A stretch of 64,000 nt of DNA from Pseudomonas urmiensis (GTDB lineage: Bacteria; Pseudomonadota; Gammaproteobacteria; Pseudomonadales; Pseudomonadaceae): contig NZ_JABWRE020000001.1 in NCBI RefSeq assembly GCF_014268815.2, positions 4,965,001 through 5,029,000 of the forward strand, written 5' to 3'. Positions within the stretch are counted from its first letter, which is position 1, and every line of letters starts with the position of its first letter. Of this stretch, positions 1 to 7,752 are shown piece after piece. The notes below the pieces were generated by a model that was not told the origin of the DNA, did no database searches, and was given only the letters and a program-made list of their open reading frames with translations. Position numbers and translations under genes: made by a program.

Positions 1-2
1 GT

Positions 3-509
3 CCATTTGCCGAGCGCGCCGCCTTCGATCGTTGGCTGGAGGGCAACGCGGCCAGCCGCGACCCGCTGTTCTATAGCGTCATCGACCGCACCAACGGCCA
101 GGTACAGGGGATTCTCAGCCTGATGTCGATCGTGCCCGAGCATGGCCGCATCGAGATCGGCCACATCGCCTTTGGTGCAGCCATGCAGCGCACACCGAAG
201 GGTACTGAAGCGGTGTATTTGCTGGGCAAGCTGGGTTTTGAGTTGGGCAATCGTCGCCTGGAGTGGAAGTGCAACAACGCCAACGCCCGTTCCAAGCGGG
301 CAGCAGAGCGCTTTGGCTTTACCTACGAGGGGGTGTTCCGCAATCACATGGTGATCAAGGGGCAGAACCGCGATACGGCCTGGTATTCGATTACCGATCA
401 AGAGTGGCCGGCGGTGGCGGCGGGGTTTGAACGGTGGTTGAGCGAGGACAACCAATCGGCCCAGGGGCAGGTGGAATCACTGCAAGCGTGTCGTGCACAG
501 GTGAAGTGA
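3..509 (+). CDS. GNAT-family N-acetyltransferase, 5' end cut by window edge
   Basis: The reading frame is open from base 3, so the start lies outside the window. The visible 168 residues fit the RimJ/RimL-type GNAT fold: a strand region reading VQGILSLMSI, then IEIGHIAFG, a helix, and the typical WKCNNANARSKRAAERFGF segment, in which Asn and Ser-Lys-Arg-Ala line the acetyl-CoA site, followed by YEGVFRNHMVIKGQNRDTAW. The family transfers acetyl groups from acetyl-CoA to amines or protein N-termini; the substrate here cannot be told. An internal ATG at 123 would delete the first strands and is not the start. The gene converges on pycB, with a hairpin pair between them. Confidence 0.85.
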   Translation, partial: PFAERAAFDRWLEGNAASRDPLFYSVIDRTNGQVQGILSLMSIVPEHGRIEIGHIAFGAAMQRTPKGTEAVYLLGKLGFELGNRRLEWKCNNANARSKRAAERFGFTYEGVFRNHMVIKGQNRDTAWYSITDQEWPAVAAGFERWLSEDNQSAQGQVESLQACRAQVK

Positions 510-524
510 GGCGTTGTCAGTACC

Positions 525-560
525 ACCGCTATCGCGGGTAGGCTTGCCCGCGATAGCGGT
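525..560. repeat. REP-like inverted repeat
   Basis: A perfect 14-bp inverted repeat (525-538 and 547-560) starts with ACCGCTATCGCGGG around an 8-nt loop. It belongs to the GC-rich REP hairpins scattered between Pseudomonas genes and lies between two convergent genes, so it may also stop transcription of the acetyltransferase gene. Confidence 0.7.
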
Positions 561-569
561 CAAGCACAC

Positions 570-594
570 AAAAAAAGGGGAGCTATCGCTCCCC
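570..594 (-). terminator. Rho-independent terminator of pycAB
   Basis: GGGGAGC-TATC-GCTCCCC (577-594) is a 7-bp GC-rich stem. Read on the minus strand it is followed by seven T residues, the arrangement of an intrinsic terminator. It lies about 35 bp beyond the pycB stop codon. Confidence 0.8.
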
Positions 595-628
595 AATGAG
601 GTTAACCGCTTGTAGATGAAGGCTGGGC

Positions 629-2437
629 TCAGCCTTCGATCTCGATCAGGATCTCGCCCGGGGTTACCCGGTCACCTTTAGCCACATGAATGGCGACGAC
701 TTTGCCTGCGATGGCCGCTTGCACTTCGGTCTCCATCTTCATCGCTTCGGTGATCAGTACCGCCTGACCCGCCTTGACCACATCACCTTCCTTGACCAGC
801 ACATCGACGATGTTGCCTGGCATGGTGGTGCTGACGTGGCCCGGACCACTGGCCTGCTTGCGCTTGCTGCCGCCACCGCCAACGAAGTCGTTGAGCGGTT
901 CGAACACCACTTCTTCCGGCATGCCATCGATCGACAGATAGAAGTGCCGCTTGCCTTCGGCCTTGACGCCGACACCAGTGATGTCGACGCGGTAGGTCTC
1001 GCCGTGTACGTCGATGACGAACTCGGTCGGTACGCCCTCGCCGCCCACCGACGCAGCAGCGCCCGCTTCAGGGATTGGCAGCAGCTCTTCAGGCTTGAGG
1101 CTGCCGGCTTCACGCTCTTCGAGGAACTTGCGGCCAATGTCCGGGAACATGGCGAAGGTCAGTACGTCCTCTTCGCTATGGGCCAGGGCACCGATGTCGG
1201 CACGCAGCTTGGTCATTTCTGGTTTGAGCAGATCGGCTGGGCGGACGTCGATCACCTCTTCGCTGCCGATCGCCTGACGGCGCAGCTGCTCGTTGACCAC
1301 GCCTGGCGCTTTGCCGTAACCGCCTTGCAGGTACAGCTTCACCTCGTTGGTGATGGTCTTGTAGCGCTCGCCGGCCAGCACGTTGAAGAACGCCTGGGTA
1401 CCGACGATCTGCGAAGTCGGGGTGACCAGCGGCGGGAAGCCGAGGTCTTCACGCACCCGTGGGATTTCCGCCAGCACTTCGTTCATGCGGTTGAGGGCGC
1501 CCTGCTCCTTGAGCTGGTTGGCCAGGTTGGAAATCATCCCACCAGGCACCTGGTTGACCTGCACGCGAGTGTCCACCGCAGTGAATTCGCTCTCGAACTG
1601 GTGGTACTTCTTACGCACCGCGTAGAAGTACAGGCCGATTTCCTGCAGCAGTTCCAGATCCAGACCGGTATCGAACTCGCTGCCCTTTAGCGCGGCGACC
1701 ATCGACTCGGTGCCTGGGTGGCTGGTGCCCCAGGCGAAGCTGGAGATGGCGGTGTCGATGTGGTCGGCGCCGTTTTCTACCGCCTTGAGCTGGCACATGG
1801 CTGCCAGGCCGGCGGTGTCGTGCGAGTGGATGAACACCGGCAGCGACTGCTCGGCCTTCAGCGCCTTGACCAGCTCGCCGGTGGCGTATGGGGTCAGCAG
1901 GCCGGCCATGTCCTTGATTGCCACCGAGTCGCAACCCATGGCTTCCATCTGCTTGGCCTGGGCAACGAAGGCATCGATGGTGTGCACCGGGCTGGTGGTG
2001 TAGGCGATGGTGCCCTGGGCGTGCTTGCCGGCAGCCTTGACCGCTTCGATGGCCACGCGCAGGTTACGCACGTCGTTCATCGCATCGAAGATGCGGAATA
2101 CGTCGATGCCGTTGACCGCCGCCTTGGCCACGAAGGCTTTGACCACATCATCGCTGTAGTGGCGATAGCCGAGCAGGTTCTGCCCGCGCAGGAGCATCTG
2201 CAGGCGGGTGTTGGGCAGTGCCGCACGCAGTTTGCGCAGGCGCTCCCACGGGTCTTCCTTGAGGAAGCGCACGCAGGCGTCGAAGGTGGCGCCGCCCCAC
2301 ACTTCCAGCGACCAGTAGCCGACCTTGTCGAGCTTTTCGCAGATCGGCAGCATGTCTTCGGTGCGCATGCGGGTGGCCAGCAGGGACTGGTGGGCGTCGC
2401 GCAGGATCGTGTCGGTTACGTGAATTTTCTTGGACAT
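629..2437 (-). CDS. pycB: Pyruvate carboxylase subunit B (carboxyltransferase-biotin carrier)
   Basis: This protein moves the carboxyl group from carboxybiotin to pyruvate, giving oxaloacetate (anaplerosis), and carries the biotin itself. The N-terminal carboxyltransferase barrel begins with VTDTILRDAHQSL. A PYC_OADA-type middle domain follows, and the C-terminus is a biotinyl domain with the EAMKMET lysine. A GTG at 2452 opens the frame, but ATG 2437 has GAGGAA at proper spacing and is preferred (602 aa). The frame follows pycA directly, the upstream GTG overlapping its end. The pair with a divergent LysR gene matches the oadA-pycA-pycR order of Pseudomonas. The gene may be labelled oadA in databases; no decarboxylase membrane subunits are present, which favours pyruvate carboxylase. 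Confidence 0.93.
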   Translation of the reverse strand: MSKKIHVTDTILRDAHQSLLATRMRTEDMLPICEKLDKVGYWSLEVWGGATFDACVRFLKEDPWERLRKLRAALPNTRLQMLLRGQNLLGYRHYSDDVVKAFVAKAAVNGIDVFRIFDAMNDVRNLRVAIEAVKAAGKHAQGTIAYTTSPVHTIDAFVAQAKQMEAMGCDSVAIKDMAGLLTPYATGELVKALKAEQSLPVFIHSHDTAGLAAMCQLKAVENGADHIDTAISSFAWGTSHPGTESMVAALKGSEFDTGLDLELLQEIGLYFYAVRKKYHQFESEFTAVDTRVQVNQVPGGMISNLANQLKEQGALNRMNEVLAEIPRVREDLGFPPLVTPTSQIVGTQAFFNVLAGERYKTITNEVKLYLQGGYGKAPGVVNEQLRRQAIGSEEVIDVRPADLLKPEMTKLRADIGALAHSEEDVLTFAMFPDIGRKFLEEREAGSLKPEELLPIPEAGAAASVGGEGVPTEFVIDVHGETYRVDITGVGVKAEGKRHFYLSIDGMPEEVVFEPLNDFVGGGGSKRKQASGPGHVSTTMPGNIVDVLVKEGDVVKAGQAVLITEAMKMETEVQAAIAGKVVAIHVAKGDRVTPGEILIEIEG

Positions 2438-2448
2438 TATGGGGTTCC

Positions 2449-3864
2449 TCACAGGCCTGCGTGGGCGGCGATGGCGGCGGCGATGGCCAGGGCCAGCTCT
2501 TCGGGTTTGCGCTTGATCGAGTAGTTGGTCAGTTCTGGGTGGCTTTCAACGAAGCTGGTATTGAACTGGCCGCTACGGAATTCCGGATTACGCAGAATTT
2601 CCTGGTAGTACGCGGCGGTGGTCTTGACCCCCTGTACGCGCATGTCGTCCAGGGCCCGCAGGCCGCGGTCCATGGCCTCTTCCCAGGTCAACGCCCAGAC
2701 CACCAGTTTCAGGCACATCGAGTCGTAGAACGGCGGAATGGTGTAGCCGGTATAGATCGCCGTGTCGGTACGCACGCCTGGGCCGCCCGGTGCGTAGTAA
2801 CGGGTGATCTTGCCGAAGCTGGGGAGGAAGTTGTTTTTCGGGTCTTCGGCATTGATGCGGAACTGCAATGCATAGCCGCGATGCTGGATGTCTTCCTGCT
2901 TGACCGACAGTGGCAGGCCGGAGGCGATGCGAATCTGCTCACGGACCACGTCGATGCCGGTGATTTCTTCAGTGATGGTGTGCTCCACCTGAACCCGGGT
3001 GTTCATCTCCATGAAGTACACCTCGCCATCGGCGAGCAGGAACTCCACGGTACCGGCGTTCTCGTAGTCCACCGCCTTGGCCGCACGTACCGCCAGGTCG
3101 CCGATGTAGGCGCGCTGCTCTGGAGTCAGCTGTGGGCTTGGGGCGATCTCGATGAGCTTCTGGTTGCGGCGCTGGATCGAGCAATCGCGCTCGAACAGGT
3201 GCACCACATTGCCAAAGCTGTCACCCAGGATCTGCGCCTCGATGTGCTTGGGATTGACGATGCACTTTTCCAGGAACACTTCGGCCGAACCGAACGCCTT
3301 GGTCGCTTCGGAGATCACCCGGGGGAAGGCTTGCTCGAGCTCCTCACGGCTGTTGCAGCGACGAATACCACGGCCGCCACCACCGGAGGTGGCCTTGAGC
3401 ATGACCGGGTAACCAATGCGCTCGCCTTCGCTCAAGGCTTCGTGGATATCCGCCACGTTGCCTTCGGTACCTGGGGTCACGGGCACCCCGGCCTGGATCA
3501 TGGTGCGGCGCGCTTCGGTCTTGTCGCCCATGCGGCGAATGACGTCGGCGGACGGGCCGATGAACTTGATCCCGCGCTCGGCGCAGATTTCTGCCAGTTC
3601 GGCGTTTTCCGAAAGGAAACCGTAGCCAGGATGCAAGGCATCACAGCCGGTTTCCACAGCCAGGTTGACCAGCTTGCGCGGGTTCAAATAGCCGGCCAGT
3701 GGCTCGGCACCAATGCTGTAGGCCTCGTCGGCGCGCTTGACGTGCAAGGCATGCCGGTCGGCGTCGGAAAAGATCGCCACCGAGCGAATGCCCATTTCAG
3801 CGCAGGCACGCACGATCCGAACTGCGATTTCACCCCGGTTGGCGATCAGGATTTTTTTTATCAC
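2449..3864 (-). CDS. pycA: Pyruvate carboxylase subunit A (biotin carboxylase)
   Basis: The protein carboxylates biotin with bicarbonate and ATP. The N-terminal domain starts with IKKILIANRGEIAVRI; the ATP-grasp domain carries the glycine-rich KATSGGGGRGIRR loop and the metal-site region FMEMNTRVQVEHTITE. At 471 aa it is the size of a stand-alone subunit. The start is a GTG at 3864 directly before the conserved N-terminus. It is the first gene of the pycA-pycB operon. The 190 bp to the divergent LysR gene holds the promoter region and is AT-richer than its surroundings. Confidence 0.93.
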   Translation of the reverse strand: MIKKILIANRGEIAVRIVRACAEMGIRSVAIFSDADRHALHVKRADEAYSIGAEPLAGYLNPRKLVNLAVETGCDALHPGYGFLSENAELAEICAERGIKFIGPSADVIRRMGDKTEARRTMIQAGVPVTPGTEGNVADIHEALSEGERIGYPVMLKATSGGGGRGIRRCNSREELEQAFPRVISEATKAFGSAEVFLEKCIVNPKHIEAQILGDSFGNVVHLFERDCSIQRRNQKLIEIAPSPQLTPEQRAYIGDLAVRAAKAVDYENAGTVEFLLADGEVYFMEMNTRVQVEHTITEEITGIDVVREQIRIASGLPLSVKQEDIQHRGYALQFRINAEDPKNNFLPSFGKITRYYAPGGPGVRTDTAIYTGYTIPPFYDSMCLKLVVWALTWEEAMDRGLRALDDMRVQGVKTTAAYYQEILRNPEFRSGQFNTSFVESHPELTNYSIKRKPEELALAIAAAIAAHAGL

Positions 3865-4053
3865 TGGAGTCTTCCCAAAGCCGATGGAACATACGATCCG
3901 GTTCTACCGGTCGGCGCGTGACCAGATGCAGTTGGCCAGTCGCATATTCACCCTAGCGCTGAAGGACGATAAACAAAAATCAATATTTATTAGGGGCAGC
4001 ATTAGCAAAAGCTTATAGTCACGTAACAAGGTTTTGCCGGAGCCCGGATAAAA

Positions 4054-5016
4054 ATGCGTAAGTCATTGATGCGTATGACATTGCGTCAATTGCAGATCTT
4101 CAATGAGGTGTGCGATTTGCGTTCTTACAGCCGGGCCGCCGAGGAGATGGCGCTGACGCAACCCGCCGTTAGTCTACAGATCCGCCAGCTTGAAGAGCTG
4201 GTGGGTCAGCCACTGTTCGAGTATGTCGGCAAGAAACTCTACCTCACCGAAGCGGCCGAGGCCTTGCAGCGCGCCAGCCGGGATATCTTCGGGCGGTTGG
4301 AAAACCTCGATATGCAGCTGTCGGACATGCAGGGTTCACTGCAAGGGCAGCTGAAGCTGGCGATCGAGTCCAGCGCCAAGTACTTCGTGCCACACCTGTT
4401 CGCCGCCTTCAAGCAGCGTCACCCGGAGGTCAACCTGACCCTGACGGTGGTCAACCGCGCCCAGGCCATTCGGCGCCTTTCGGATAACCGCGACGACCTG
4501 ATCATCATGTCCATGGTGCCGCAGGATATGGGTCTGGAGTTCTTGCCATTCCTGAACAATCCGATCATTGCCGTGGCGCCGCCGGATCATCCGCTGTGCA
4601 AACTTGAACAGCTGCGCCTGCAGGACCTGGAACCTCATACCCTGCTGATCCGTGAACAGGGTTCGGGTACGCGCAAGGCCTGCGAGGAGTACTTCAAGGA
4701 CAAGCGCGTGCACTTCACCCAGACCCTCGAAGTGGCCTCCGCCGATGCCCAGCGCGAATGCGTGATCGCAGGCTTGGGAGTTGCCCTGCTGACCCGCCAC
4801 GCGGTGAACATGGAATTGGCCACCGGAGTGCTCAAGGAGTTGCCGGTCGAGGAACTGCCGCTGTACCGCAGCTGGTGCGTGGTGCAGTCCAAGGCCAAGC
4901 GGCAGTCGCCGGTGGCCTTGGCATTTCTGGCGTTCATTCGCAGCGAACGTGCGATGATCAGCGCGCTTGTGGAGCGTTTTTCGGGGAAGCTGCCGCCGAT
5001 ACCTGCCACACGGTGA
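4054..5016 (+). CDS. pycR: LysR-family regulator of pyruvate carboxylase
   Basis: A 320-aa LysR-type regulator. The winged helix-turn-helix occupies about residues 8-66 (LRQLQIFNEVC, then ALTQPAVSLQIRQLEELVG) and is followed by a CbbR/CysB-type effector-binding domain. It is divergent from pycA, the usual arrangement for a LysR protein acting on its neighbour, and matches the pycR position in other pseudomonads. ATG 4054 has GGAG about 12 nt upstream; an internal ATG six codons later is possible. Control of pycAB is inferred from position and the known ortholog. Confidence 0.88.
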   Translation: MRKSLMRMTLRQLQIFNEVCDLRSYSRAAEEMALTQPAVSLQIRQLEELVGQPLFEYVGKKLYLTEAAEALQRASRDIFGRLENLDMQLSDMQGSLQGQLKLAIESSAKYFVPHLFAAFKQRHPEVNLTLTVVNRAQAIRRLSDNRDDLIIMSMVPQDMGLEFLPFLNNPIIAVAPPDHPLCKLEQLRLQDLEPHTLLIREQGSGTRKACEEYFKDKRVHFTQTLEVASADAQRECVIAGLGVALLTRHAVNMELATGVLKELPVEELPLYRSWCVVQSKAKRQSPVALAFLAFIRSERAMISALVERFSGKLPPIPATR

Positions 5017-5176
5017 TCTCCCTCAGTTCGGGATAATCGGCGATTTCGCGCAGCAATTGACGTTGCTCGGAGTAGCTTTCGATCGCGCGGCGAAACTCCA
5101 TCCGGCGCTGATCTTTCTCAGCTTGCTTGCGAGCCTTGGCGTTGGGTTGGTACGAGCCATCGAAGTCACGAGCCAT
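4958..5176 (-). CDS. Small highly charged conserved hypothetical protein
   Basis: A 72-aa protein rich in Lys, Arg, Glu and Gln (QAEKDQRRMEFRRAIE), with no signal peptide or membrane segment; most of it should be helical. Its 3' end overlaps the end of the convergent LysR gene by 59 bp. The start is supported by AGGGAGA nine bases upstream of ATG 5176. I do not recognise a function. It could be a spurious frame, but the good ribosome site and protein-like composition argue for a gene. Confidence 0.65.
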   Translation of the reverse strand: MARDFDGSYQPNAKARKQAEKDQRRMEFRRAIESYSEQRQLLREIADYPELREITVWQVSAAASPKNAPQAR

Positions 5177-5289
5177 TGCCTGTCTCCCTGATCGAGTGCG
5201 GGAGTTTCAGACTGGCTCGAAGATTTTACGATTTCGCTGCCGAAGGGTGACAGATCGATGAAATTTGCAGTGTCAGTGCCGCTCTCACC

Positions 5290-5322
5290 TGGGAGCGGGC
5301 TTGCCCCGCGATGAAACCGCCA
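5290..5322. repeat. REP element
   Basis: GGGAGCGGGCTTGCCCCGCGAT is split here into its arms GCGGGC and GCCCCGC; it is the core of the common P. putida-group REP. It lies between two minus-strand genes. Confidence 0.7.
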
Positions 5323-5335
5323 CCGGCACCCTGAA

Positions 5336-6202
5336 TCAATCGTCCATGGCCTTGATCGACTTGGGCGACAACCTCAGGCTGCGCAAGCTGCGCTTGACGC
5401 TCTTGAGGTGATTGACCAGGCTCGGCCCACGCGCCATGGCCACGCCCATGGCCAGCACGTCGATGACCACCAGGTGAGCGATGCGCGAAGTCAGCGGGGT
5501 GTAGATCTCGGTGTCTTCATGCACATCGATCGCCAGATTGACCGTGGACAACTCGGCCAACGGCGTCTGGCTCGGGCACAGGGTAATCAGGTTTGCGCCG
5601 CTCTCACGCACCAGGTTGGCCGTGATCAACAGATCCTTGGAACGCCCCGACTGAGAGATACACACCGCCACATCGCCAGGCTTCAAGGTCACCGCCGACA
5701 TCGCTTGCATGTGCGGGTCGGAATAGGCCGCCGCGCTGAGCAGCAGGCGGAAGAACTTGTGCTGGGCATCGGCAGCCACCGCACCCGACGCGCCAAAACC
5801 ATAGAACTCCACGCGCTGGGCATGGGCCATGGCCGTTACCGCCTGCTGCAGCGCGTGCGGATCGAGATGCTCGCGCACTTCCATCAAGGTGTGCAGGGTG
5901 GTGTCGAAGATCTTCAGGCTGTAGTCGGCGACCGAGTCGTCTTCATGGATCGCGAATTGGCCGAAGCTGGCGCCAGCGGCCAGGCTTTGCGCCAGCTTGA
6001 GCTTGAGGTCCTGAAACCCAGAGCAGCCAATCGCCCGGCAGAAACGCACGATGGTCGGCTCGCTGATACCGACGTTATGCGCCAGATCCGCCATGGAACT
6101 GTGCATGACGGCAGCCGGATCAAGTAGCACATGGTCAGCCACTTTCAGTTCCGATTTGCGCAGCAGATGGCGCGATTGGGCGATATGTTGCAACAGATTC
6201 AC
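5336..6202 (-). CDS. hexR: HexR, RpiR-family repressor of glucose catabolism
   Basis: The N-terminal helix-turn-helix of the RpiR family (about 1-77; SMADLAHNVGISEPTIVRF) is followed by a SIS sugar-phosphate binding domain (about 120-260; VEFYGFGASGAVAADAQHK and ISQSGRSKDLL). HexR represses zwf, edd/eda and gap genes and is released by 2-keto-3-deoxy-6-phosphogluconate. At 288 aa and divergent from zwf, it is in its usual place. The start is GTG 6202, giving the conserved NLLQHIAQSR N-terminus. A perfect HexR-type palindrome lies between it and zwf, so it probably represses itself too. Confidence 0.93.
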   Translation of the reverse strand: MNLLQHIAQSRHLLRKSELKVADHVLLDPAAVMHSSMADLAHNVGISEPTIVRFCRAIGCSGFQDLKLKLAQSLAAGASFGQFAIHEDDSVADYSLKIFDTTLHTLMEVREHLDPHALQQAVTAMAHAQRVEFYGFGASGAVAADAQHKFFRLLLSAAAYSDPHMQAMSAVTLKPGDVAVCISQSGRSKDLLITANLVRESGANLITLCPSQTPLAELSTVNLAIDVHEDTEIYTPLTSRIAHLVVIDVLAMGVAMARGPSLVNHLKSVKRSLRSLRLSPKSIKAMDD

Positions 6203-6246
6203 GGGCTGGACTCGGTTATGATCGGCTGGCCGGGATGTAGCTTTCT

Positions 6247-6261
6247 TGTAGTTATACTACA
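6247..6261. promoter_or_regulatory. HexR operator between hexR and zwf
   Basis: TGTAGTTATACTACA is a 5-5-5 palindrome that fits the published HexR consensus TGTARTNNNANTACA at every fixed position. It lies about 45 bp from both divergent start codons. Confidence 0.85.
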
Positions 6262-6305
6262 TGACCGGCGACCCGCCCAGTTAAACGAACGTGGAGAGTG
6301 GTGGC

Positions 6306-7748
6306 TTGACTATTCCTTGCGACATTCTGGTCTTCGGCGGCACGGGCGACCTGGCCCTGCACAAATTGCTGCCGGCGCTCTACCACCTGTATCGCGAGGC
6401 ACGTCTGCACAATGCGGTGCGGATCATCTCCCTGGCCCGGCGCAACCTGAGCCGTGACGACTACCTGAAACTCGCCGAGCGCCATTGCCGGGCACAGATC
6501 GCCCGCCACGATTTCGAAGAAGACGTCTGGTGGCGCTTCAGCGCCAGGCTCGACTACTTCCCCATGGACGCCTCGCAAAGCGCCGACTTCGGCCGTCTGG
6601 CGCGCTATCTCGGCGAGCCGGGAGGACTGGCGCGGATCTACTACCTGGCGACCGCGCCCAACCTGTTCGTAGCCATTGCCAACCACCTGCGCATCGCCGG
6701 GCTGGCCGATCACGAAGCCCGTATCGTGCTGGAAAAGCCCATCGGCCATTCGCTGGAGTCGGCCACCGCGATCAACGAAGCGATCGGCGCGGTGTTCGAT
6801 GAATCGCAGGTGTTTCGTATCGACCACTACCTGGGCAAGGAAACCGTACAGAACCTGATGGCGCTGCGCTTTGCCAATGCCCTGCTGGAGCCGGTGTGGC
6901 GCAATGGCCAGGTCGACCACGTGCAGATCAGCGTCTGTGAAACCCTGGGGGTGGAGAATCGCGGCGGCTACTACGACCGCGCTGGCGCCACCCGCGACAT
7001 GCTGCAAAACCACCTGCTGCAGTTGCTGTGCCTGGTGGCGATGGAGCCCCCGGCACAGTTCGACGCCGAAGCGGTGCGCGACGAGAAGGTGAAGATTTTG
7101 CGAGCGCTCAAGCCGATCACCGGCCAGGATGTGCAGGACAAGACCGTACGCGGCCAATACAGTGCCGGGCGGATCGGTGGCCAGGAAGTGCCGGCCTACT
7201 ACTTCGAAAAAGACGTCGACAATGACAGCGACACCGAGACCTTCGTTGCCGTCCAGGCGCAGATCGACAACTGGCGCTGGGCCGGCGTGCCGTTCTACCT
7301 GCGCACCGGCAAACGCATGGCACGCCGCACCTCGCAGATCGTCATCCAGTTCAAGCCGGTGCCGCATGAGCTGTTCAGCGGCGGCCAGGTCAACCAACTG
7401 CTTATCCAACTGCAACCCGACGAGCGCATCAGCCTGCGCATGATGACCAAAAGCCCAGGCAAGGGCATGCGCCTGGAACCGGTAGAACTTGACCTGAACC
7501 TGGCCCAGGTATTCGGCCAGACCCGCCGTTGGGAAGCCTACGAGCGGCTGCTGCTGGATGTGCTCGACGGCGACTCGACCTTGTTCATGCGCCGCGACGA
7601 GGTCGAGGCGGCTTGGGCCTGGATCGACCCGATGCTCAAGGGTTGGGAAGAACACTTCCAGGCACCGCGCCCCTATCACGCGGGCAGCAATGGCCCTGAG
7701 CAAGCCAATACCCTGCTCACTCGCCAGGGTAGAACCTGGCACAGCTGA
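6306..7748 (+). CDS. zwf: Glucose-6-phosphate 1-dehydrogenase
   Basis: The enzyme oxidises glucose 6-phosphate to 6-phosphogluconolactone with NAD(P)+, feeding the Entner-Doudoroff pathway. The N-terminal nucleotide-binding motif is ILVFGGTGDLALHKLLPALY, and the active-site signature RIDHYLGKETVQN is intact. The frame opens at GTG 6291, but TTG 6306 gives the family N-terminus MTIPCDILVFGG and has GGAG nine bases upstream; I prefer it (480 aa). The gene is divergent from hexR across the HexR operator. No pgl or eda follows, unlike the main zwf-pgl-eda cluster of pseudomonads, so this is probably the paralogue that stands next to pycR-hexR-like genes. Confidence 0.93.
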   Translation: MTIPCDILVFGGTGDLALHKLLPALYHLYREARLHNAVRIISLARRNLSRDDYLKLAERHCRAQIARHDFEEDVWWRFSARLDYFPMDASQSADFGRLARYLGEPGGLARIYYLATAPNLFVAIANHLRIAGLADHEARIVLEKPIGHSLESATAINEAIGAVFDESQVFRIDHYLGKETVQNLMALRFANALLEPVWRNGQVDHVQISVCETLGVENRGGYYDRAGATRDMLQNHLLQLLCLVAMEPPAQFDAEAVRDEKVKILRALKPITGQDVQDKTVRGQYSAGRIGGQEVPAYYFEKDVDNDSDTETFVAVQAQIDNWRWAGVPFYLRTGKRMARRTSQIVIQFKPVPHELFSGGQVNQLLIQLQPDERISLRMMTKSPGKGMRLEPVELDLNLAQVFGQTRRWEAYERLLLDVLDGDSTLFMRRDEVEAAWAWIDPMLKGWEEHFQAPRPYHAGSNGPEQANTLLTRQGRTWHS

Positions 7749-7752
7749 GCCA